A DNA stretch of 57,606 nucleotides from Gordonia desulfuricans NBRC 100010 (GTDB taxonomy: Bacteria > Actinomycetota > Actinomycetes > Mycobacteriales > Mycobacteriaceae): assembly GCF_001485495.1 (NCBI RefSeq), contig NZ_BCNF01000051.1, forward strand, positions 1 to 57,606, read 5' to 3'. The position numbers and the translations under genes were made by a program. A model generated the notes under the pieces. That model did no database searches. It was not told the origin of the DNA and saw only the letters and a program-made list of their open reading frames with translations. Of this stretch, positions 53,984 to 57,606 are shown piece after piece. Each line of letters opens with the position of its first letter. Within the stretch, counting starts at the first letter, position 1.

Positions 53984-54032
53984 GGTTGAGCAGGACGTCC
54001 TCGCGCAGCGAGGCCGACCGTCCGTCGAAACC
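53984..54032 (+). repeat. Dispersed GGTTGAGC...CGAAACC element, copy 1
   Basis: About 49 bp with ends GGTT/AACC and an inner hairpin CCTCGC-GCA-GCGAGG. The same family recurs at 54099, 57052, 57161 and 57245. Confidence 0.8.
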
Positions 54033-54098
54033 TCCCTCACCCACCGCTGGAACGCACCCTCGCTCCGCTCCTCATCAGACCAATCAGCCACAAACGAT

Positions 54099-54148
54099 GG
54101 TTGAGCAGGACGTCCTCGCGCTAGCGAGGCCGACCGTCCGTCGAAACC
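54099..54148 (+). repeat. Dispersed GGTTGAGC...CGAAACC element, copy 2
   Basis: Nearly identical to copy 1 (inner loop GCTA instead of GCA). The 812-bp gap 53850-54661 otherwise holds repeats, the metE promoter and the riboswitch. Confidence 0.8.
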
Positions 54149-54221
54149 TCTGCAACGTCACGCCGGGATCCGGCCACCCACGCGTACGGGCCCGCGACAT
54201 CGGTGCCGATAGCAGAGCCGT

Positions 54222-54252
54222 TTGCCGTGCTGCGGTATGGCTGGCCTATGAT
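54222..54252 (+). promoter_or_regulatory. Promoter of the metE riboswitch transcript
   Basis: -35 TTGCCG (54222-54227), 19-nt spacer, consensus-like -10 TATGAT (54247-54252). A start near 54259 gives a ~400-nt leader. Confidence 0.55.
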
Positions 54253-54317
54253 GGGCGGCGCAGTTGGTTCGCCGGCCGGGATGTCATGGAGCCCCTACAC
54301 CCGATCGTCGGCGTCGA

Positions 54318-54505
54318 GCCCGTGCGATGCCTCACGGCGTCGGGCGGGTGAGAGGGAATCCGGTGTGACTCCGGAACTGTCCCGCAGCGGTATGTCGAAA
54401 CGACCGCCGTCACATGCACTGGGCCCCGCGCCCGGGAAGCGACGGCCAGTAGGTTCCGCGGAGTGATCCGCGCCTGTCGCCGAGTCCGAAGACCTGCCTC
54501 CTGTA
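54318..54505 (+). ncRNA. Cobalamin riboswitch controlling metE
   Basis: The leader shows the conserved cobalamin-riboswitch core. AGGGAATCCGGTG (54353-54365), ACTCCGGAACTGTCCCGC and CGGTA (to about 54392) form the B12-binding junction. The 3' element GAGTCCGAAGACCTGCC (54482-54498) closes it. In M. tuberculosis metE is controlled the same way: with B12 present the cobalamin-dependent MetH suffices and metE is turned off. Exact ends of P1 are approximate. Confidence 0.92.
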
Positions 54506-54613
54506 CCGGCCGCGCCGCGGTCGGTGGCTCGTCGCCTCGTGGACTGGGTGCAGGTCGGACATGCTGACTTCGAGGTCGTCTTCTCACGTACCTCTCTGGG
54601 GCTGCCCGCCGCA

Positions 54614-54651
54614 CCTGCAATGGCGACGACCGTCGGAAACCATTGCAGGAG
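54614..54651 (+). promoter_or_regulatory. RBS-masking hairpin of metE
   Basis: CCTGCAATGG (54614-54623) pairs exactly with CCATTGCAGG (54640-54649), burying part of the AGGAG ribosome site (54647-54651). TGCAGGT at 54549-54555 can instead pair with ACCTGCA (54613-54619), so two helices exclude each other. Confidence 0.6.
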
Positions 54652-54661
54652 TGAATGTCTC

Positions 54662-56938
54662 ATGTCCGAGAGGACCAACTCACCCTTTACCGCGACCGTA
54701 CTCGGTGCTCCCCGGATCGGTCCGCGTCGTGAACTCAAGCGTGCCATCGAGGGCTACTGGGCGGGCCGTGTGGACGCCGCCGAGCTCGAGGCGACCGCTG
54801 CCGGCCTGCGTGCCGACACCATCGCCCAGCTGTCGGCCGCCGGGCTCGACTCGATCCCGGTCAACACCTTCTCCTACTACGACCAGGTGCTCGACACCGC
54901 GGTGATGCTGGGCGCCCTGCCCGAGCGGGTCGCCGCGATCTCCGATCCGCTGGACCGGTATTTCGCCGCCGCGCGCGGTACCGCCGACGTCGCTCCGCTG
55001 GAGATGACCAAGTGGTTCGACACCAACTACCACTACCTGGTGCCGGAGATCGGTCCCGACACCACCTTCACGCTGAACCCGGAGAAGGTGCTGGCCGAGG
55101 TCGCCGAGGCGCGCACCGCCGGGGTGAACGCACGCCCCGTGGTGGTCGGGCCGATCACCTTCCTGGCGCTGTCCAAGCCGATCGGTGCGGGTTCGCCGCT
55201 GGACCGGATCAACGAGCTGCTCCCCTGCTACCTGGAGCTGCTGCGTGTGCTGGCCGAGGCGGGTGTCGAGTGGGTGCAGATCGACGAGCCCGCCCTGGTC
55301 ACCGATATCGCCTCGGGTCTGCCCGCGCTGGCCGGGTCGGTGTACTCGGCGCTGGCACAGGCGTCGGCGCGTCCGAAAATCCTGGTCGCCACCTACTTCG
55401 GTGACGCCGGAGAGGCACTGCCGGCACTGGCCCGTTCCGGTGTCGACGGTGTGGCGGTGGATCTGATCGAGGGCCGCCTGGAGAGCGTCGTCGACGTCCC
55501 GGAGCTGTCGCGTCTGCATGTGGTCGCCGGTGTGGTCGACGGCCGCAACATCTGGCGCACCGATCTGGAGAAGGCTCTCGCCACCCTGGGTACCCTGCTG
55601 GGTTCGACCGGTTCGCTGGCGGTGTCGACGTCGTGCTCGACGCTGCATGTCCCCTACTCGCTGGAGCCGGAGACCGAGCTCGACGACAACCTGCGGGGCT
55701 GGCTGGCGTTCGGTGCCGAGAAGTACACCGAGGTCGCCACCCTGTCGCGGGCGCTGACCGGCGGACGTGAGGCAGAGGCCGCCGCGTTCGACGCCTGTGC
55801 GGCTGCGTTGGCCACCCGCGCCACCGATCCGCGCGTGCACGTCGACGCCGTCCGTGAGCGTCTGGCTGCGGTGAACGATGCCGACGTCACTCGTGGCGAG
55901 GCCGCCACCCGTCTGGCCGCGCAGAACGAGCGGCTGGACCTGCCGGCGTTGCCGACCACGACGATCGGCTCGTACCCGCAGACCTCGGCGATCCGTCTGG
56001 CGCGTGCGGCACTGCGCAAGGGCGAGATCGATCAGGCCGGCTACGAGCAGAAGATGCGCGACGAGATCAAGTCCGTCGTCGACCTGCAGGAGCAGATCGG
56101 CCTGGACGTCCTGGTTCACGGTGAGCCGGAGCGCAACGACATGGTGCAGTACTTCGCCGAGCAGCTCGACGGGTTCTTCGCGACCGTCAACGGCTGGGTG
56201 CAGTCGTACGGCACGCGTTGTGTGCGCCCGCCGATCCTGTTCGGCGATGTGGTGCGTCCGCGCCCGATGACCGTCGACTGGATCACCTTCGCCCAGACGC
56301 TGACGGCAAAGCCGGTCAAGGGCATGCTGACCGGTCCGGTCACCATTCTGGCGTGGTCGTTCGTCCGCAACGATCAGCCGTTGTCGGAGTCCGCCGATCA
56401 GATCGCCCTGGCGATCCGCGACGAGACGGTGGATCTGGAGAAGGCCGGCGTCGGCATCATCCAGGTCGACGAGCCGGCCCTGCGCGAGCTGCTGCCGCTG
56501 CGCAACGCCGACAAGCAGGCGTACCTGGACTGGGCGGTGCGGGCGTTCCGGCTGTCGACGGCCGGTGTCGAGGATGCAACCCAGATCCACACGCATCTGT
56601 GCTACTCGGAGTTCGGTGAGGTCATCGACGCGATCGCCGAGCTCGACGCCGACGTCACCTCGATCGAGGCGGCCCGGTCGCATATGGAGGTGCTCGACGA
56701 CCTCAACAGCGTCGGGTTCGCCAACGCCGTGGGTCCGGGTGTCTACGACATCCACTCCCCGCGCGTGCCCGGCACCTCGGAGATCGAGACCTCGCTGGCC
56801 GAGGCACTCAAGGCCGTCGGCCCGCAGCGTCTCTGGGTGAACCCGGACTGTGGCCTGAAGACCAGGACAACCGATGAGGTCACCGAAGCGCTGACCAACA
56901 TGGTCGCCGCAGCGAAGTCGGTTCGCGCCGGCACCTGA
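54662..56938 (+). CDS. metE: Cobalamin-independent methionine synthase MetE
   Basis: A 758-residue two-barrel enzyme that transfers a methyl group from 5-methyltetrahydrofolate (triglutamate) to homocysteine. The C-barrel zinc ligands are His645 and Cys647 ([11 protein letters not shown]) and Cys730 (NPDCGLKTR). [10 protein letters not shown] (~residues 436-445) and [18 protein letters not shown] are homocysteine/folate motifs. ATG 54662 follows AGGAG by 10 nt; in-frame codons back to 54524 lie in the riboswitch leader. Expression should fall when B12 is available. Confidence 0.97.
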   Translation: MSERTNSPFTATVLGAPRIGPRRELKRAIEGYWAGRVDAAELEATAAGLRADTIAQLSAAGLDSIPVNTFSYYDQVLDTAVMLGALPERVAAISDPLDRYFAAARGTADVAPLEMTKWFDTNYHYLVPEIGPDTTFTLNPEKVLAEVAEARTAGVNARPVVVGPITFLALSKPIGAGSPLDRINELLPCYLELLRVLAEAGVEWVQIDEPALVTDIASGLPALAGSVYSALAQASARPKILVATYFGDAGEALPALARSGVDGVAVDLIEGRLESVVDVPELSRLHVVAGVVDGRNIWRTDLEKALATLGTLLGSTGSLAVSTSCSTLHVPYSLEPETELDDNLRGWLAFGAEKYTEVATLSRALTGGREAEAAAFDACAAALATRATDPRVHVDAVRERLAAVNDADVTRGEAATRLAAQNERLDLPALPTTTIGSYPQTSAIRLARAALRKGEIDQAGYEQKMRDEIKSVVDLQEQIGLDVLVHGEPERNDMVQYFAEQLDGFFATVNGWVQSYGTRCVRPPILFGDVVRPRPMTVDWITFAQTLTAKPVKGMLTGPVTILAWSFVRNDQPLSESADQIALAIRDETVDLEKAGVGIIQVDEPALRELLPLRNADKQAYLDWAVRAFRLSTAGVEDATQIHTHLCYSEFGEVIDAIAELDADVTSIEAARSHMEVLDDLNSVGFANAVGPGVYDIHSPRVPGTSEIETSLAEALKAVGPQRLWVNPDCGLKTRTTDEVTEALTNMVAAAKSVRAGT

Positions 56939-56954
56939 CATCGGCGGAGGTTTC

Positions 56955-56997
56955 GGCTCAACCATCGGCATCAACACCATGATTCGATGGTTGGGCC
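56955..56997 (+). terminator. Hairpin after metE
   Basis: GGCTCAACCATCG (56955-56967) pairs with 56985-56997 with one G-U, 17-nt loop. It is built from a shortened copy of the dispersed repeat. Confidence 0.55.
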
Positions 56998-57051
56998 GGG
57001 CCCGACCCCGAAGCTCAAGGTCCAGTGTCCGCAATCACGGCACAATTTGGT

Positions 57052-57094
57052 GGTTGAGCCGGGACCGAGCATCGCGAGGACCCGAGTCGAAACC
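57052..57094 (+). repeat. Dispersed GGTTGAGC...CGAAACC element, copy 3
   Basis: 43 bp, ends GGTTGAGCC and GTCGAAACC, inner GAGCATCGCGAGG. Confidence 0.8.
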
Positions 57095-57160
57095 CGGCGA
57101 GTCGACGGTGTCGGTGACCACCTCAAACCGGGTGGTTGCGTTCCGAACCCGGCCGGCGGA

Positions 57161-57203
57161 GGTTTCGACACGACTTGTCGCTACGCTCCGCATCGGCTCA
57201 ACC
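57161..57203 (-). repeat. Dispersed element, copy 4 (inverted)
   Basis: Same element in reverse: GGTTTCGACA... to ...GGCTCAACC. Confidence 0.8.
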
Positions 57204-57244
57204 ATCAACGGCGGCAACATGATTGATAGAGCACCACGGTTGGT

Positions 57245-57287
57245 GGTTGAGCCGGGACCGAGCGTAGCGAGGACCCGTGTCGAAACC
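57245..57287 (+). repeat. Dispersed element, copy 5
   Basis: Same ends as copy 3, inner GAGCGTAGCGAGG. The 379-bp gap 56939-57317 holds only the metE hairpin and copies 3-5. Confidence 0.8.
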
Positions 57288-57317
57288 TCGTGACCCGGCG
57301 GTGTCGGTGACCGCGGT

Positions 57318-57606
57318 TCATAGTCCGGCTGATTTCATCGCCGCCCGGAATGCGTGGGCGTGGGGTGTGTCTGCGGTGAACAGTCCGGGCGTGATCACGT
57401 CGAACACGTTGATCCGGTTGAGGGTGAATCCGGCACGTTCGAGTGGGGTACGGCCGTGGATCTCGGCGCGTACCTGTTCGAGGTTGGCGAAATAGTTGTG
57501 TGCCACGTCGGGTAGTCGGTTGACGAGGCGTTCGGTGGGTGGGGCGCCGGGTTCGGCGTTGTGTTGCCACCAGGTTCGGCCTTCGTCGGGTCCGGACTCG
57601 ATCCTT
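57318..57606 (-). CDS. C-terminal part of an unrecognised protein (cut by window edge)
   Basis: An open frame enters from the right edge and ends at 57318; 95 residues are visible with no stop (ESGPDEGRTWWQHNAEPG... to ...AFRAAMKSAGL). The start is outside the window. An in-frame GTG at 57506 exists but the frame is open upstream with good codon use, so the gene is probably longer. LERAGFTLNRINVFDVITPGLFTADTPHAHAF is hydrophobic-mixed, cytosolic-looking. I do not recognise the family. Confidence 0.6.
   Translation of the reverse strand, partial: RIESGPDEGRTWWQHNAEPGAPPTERLVNRLPDVAHNYFANLEQVRAEIHGRTPLERAGFTLNRINVFDVITPGLFTADTPHAHAFRAAMKSAGL

Noticed and set aside
53857..54351. Open frames over the 27-bp repeats (repeated THPPRWLS or MVERDAPPT)
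   Set aside because: They exist only because the repeat length is a multiple of three; both overlap repeats and the riboswitch promoter region.
54680..57034. 784-codon minus-strand frame opposite metE
   Set aside because: Shadow of metE; no recognisable protein.

Overview
The window is high-GC actinobacterial DNA, most likely from a mycolic-acid-containing genus close to Gordonia (order Mycobacteriales). Two blocks keep the gene order of Mycobacterium tuberculosis. One is corA / lpqY-sugABC / Rv1234 / Rv1232c / DUF1003 / Rv1230c / mrp / tatB / htrA / rseA / sigE / Rv1220c. The other is manB-wbbL-rmlD / lcp (Rv3267) / Rv3268 ... purE-purK / gtrA / PH-domain protein / birA / accD-accE-maf / sseA-sufE / accA3. 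The genus assignment is inference from gene order, codon bias and the dispersed GGTTGAGC...CGAAACC repeats; the gene calls are read from the sequence.

Layout: (1) 1-3.2 kb: a TetR regulator divergent from a Baeyer-Villiger-type monooxygenase and an SDR, with two tandem operator palindromes between them. (2) 3.4-6.4 kb: feoA-feoB plus a NifU-domain protein (ferrous iron uptake). (3) 6.4-10.8 kb: an orphan osmolyte-binding lipoprotein, CorA, a SUFU-domain protein, a phosphoesterase and a ParB/Srx-fold protein. (4) 10.8-15.6 kb: the trehalose importer LpqY-SugABC. (5) 15.9-20.9 kb: a stress membrane protein, a soluble MgtE-N/CBS protein with a coupled DUF1003 protein, a lytic transglycosylase and Mrp. 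(6) 21-25.5 kb: the envelope-stress block tatB-htrA-rseA-sigE and an O-methyltransferase. (7) 25.7-32.7 kb: arabinogalactan linker genes, an LCP ligase with a very long N-terminus, a TIGR03089 protein and a 22/23-bp minisatellite. (8) 32.7-40.9 kb: an F420-type nitroreductase homologue, a dienelactone hydrolase, purE-purK, gtrA, a two-component system, a PH-domain protein, a DUF6069 protein and birA. (9) 41-49.8 kb: acyl-CoA carboxylase subunits with maf, a zinc peptidase lipoprotein, sseA, sufE and a PapA-like acyltransferase. (10) 49.8-53.9 kb: a small unknown gene, a MobA-like nucleotidyltransferase and a urate/ureide block. (11) 54.2-56.9 kb: metE under a cobalamin riboswitch. (12) A repeat-rich tail and a gene cut by the right edge.

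Regulation is unusually readable. About sixteen genes have a TANNNT -10 box ending 6-8 nt before the start codon, so leaderless mRNAs look like the default here. Promoters of the GGAA(C/T)-N18-GTT type stand before rseA-htrA-tatB and before sigE. Several convergent gene pairs share one hairpin whose stem includes both stop codons.

Most notable observations: a permease fused to an OHCU-decarboxylase-like domain that lacks the catalytic His, next to an intact copy of the enzyme; a 40-codon leaderless reading frame before accA3; and an RBS-masking hairpin before metE with a competing alternative helix. I saw no insertion sequence, phage, CRISPR array, rRNA or tRNA.
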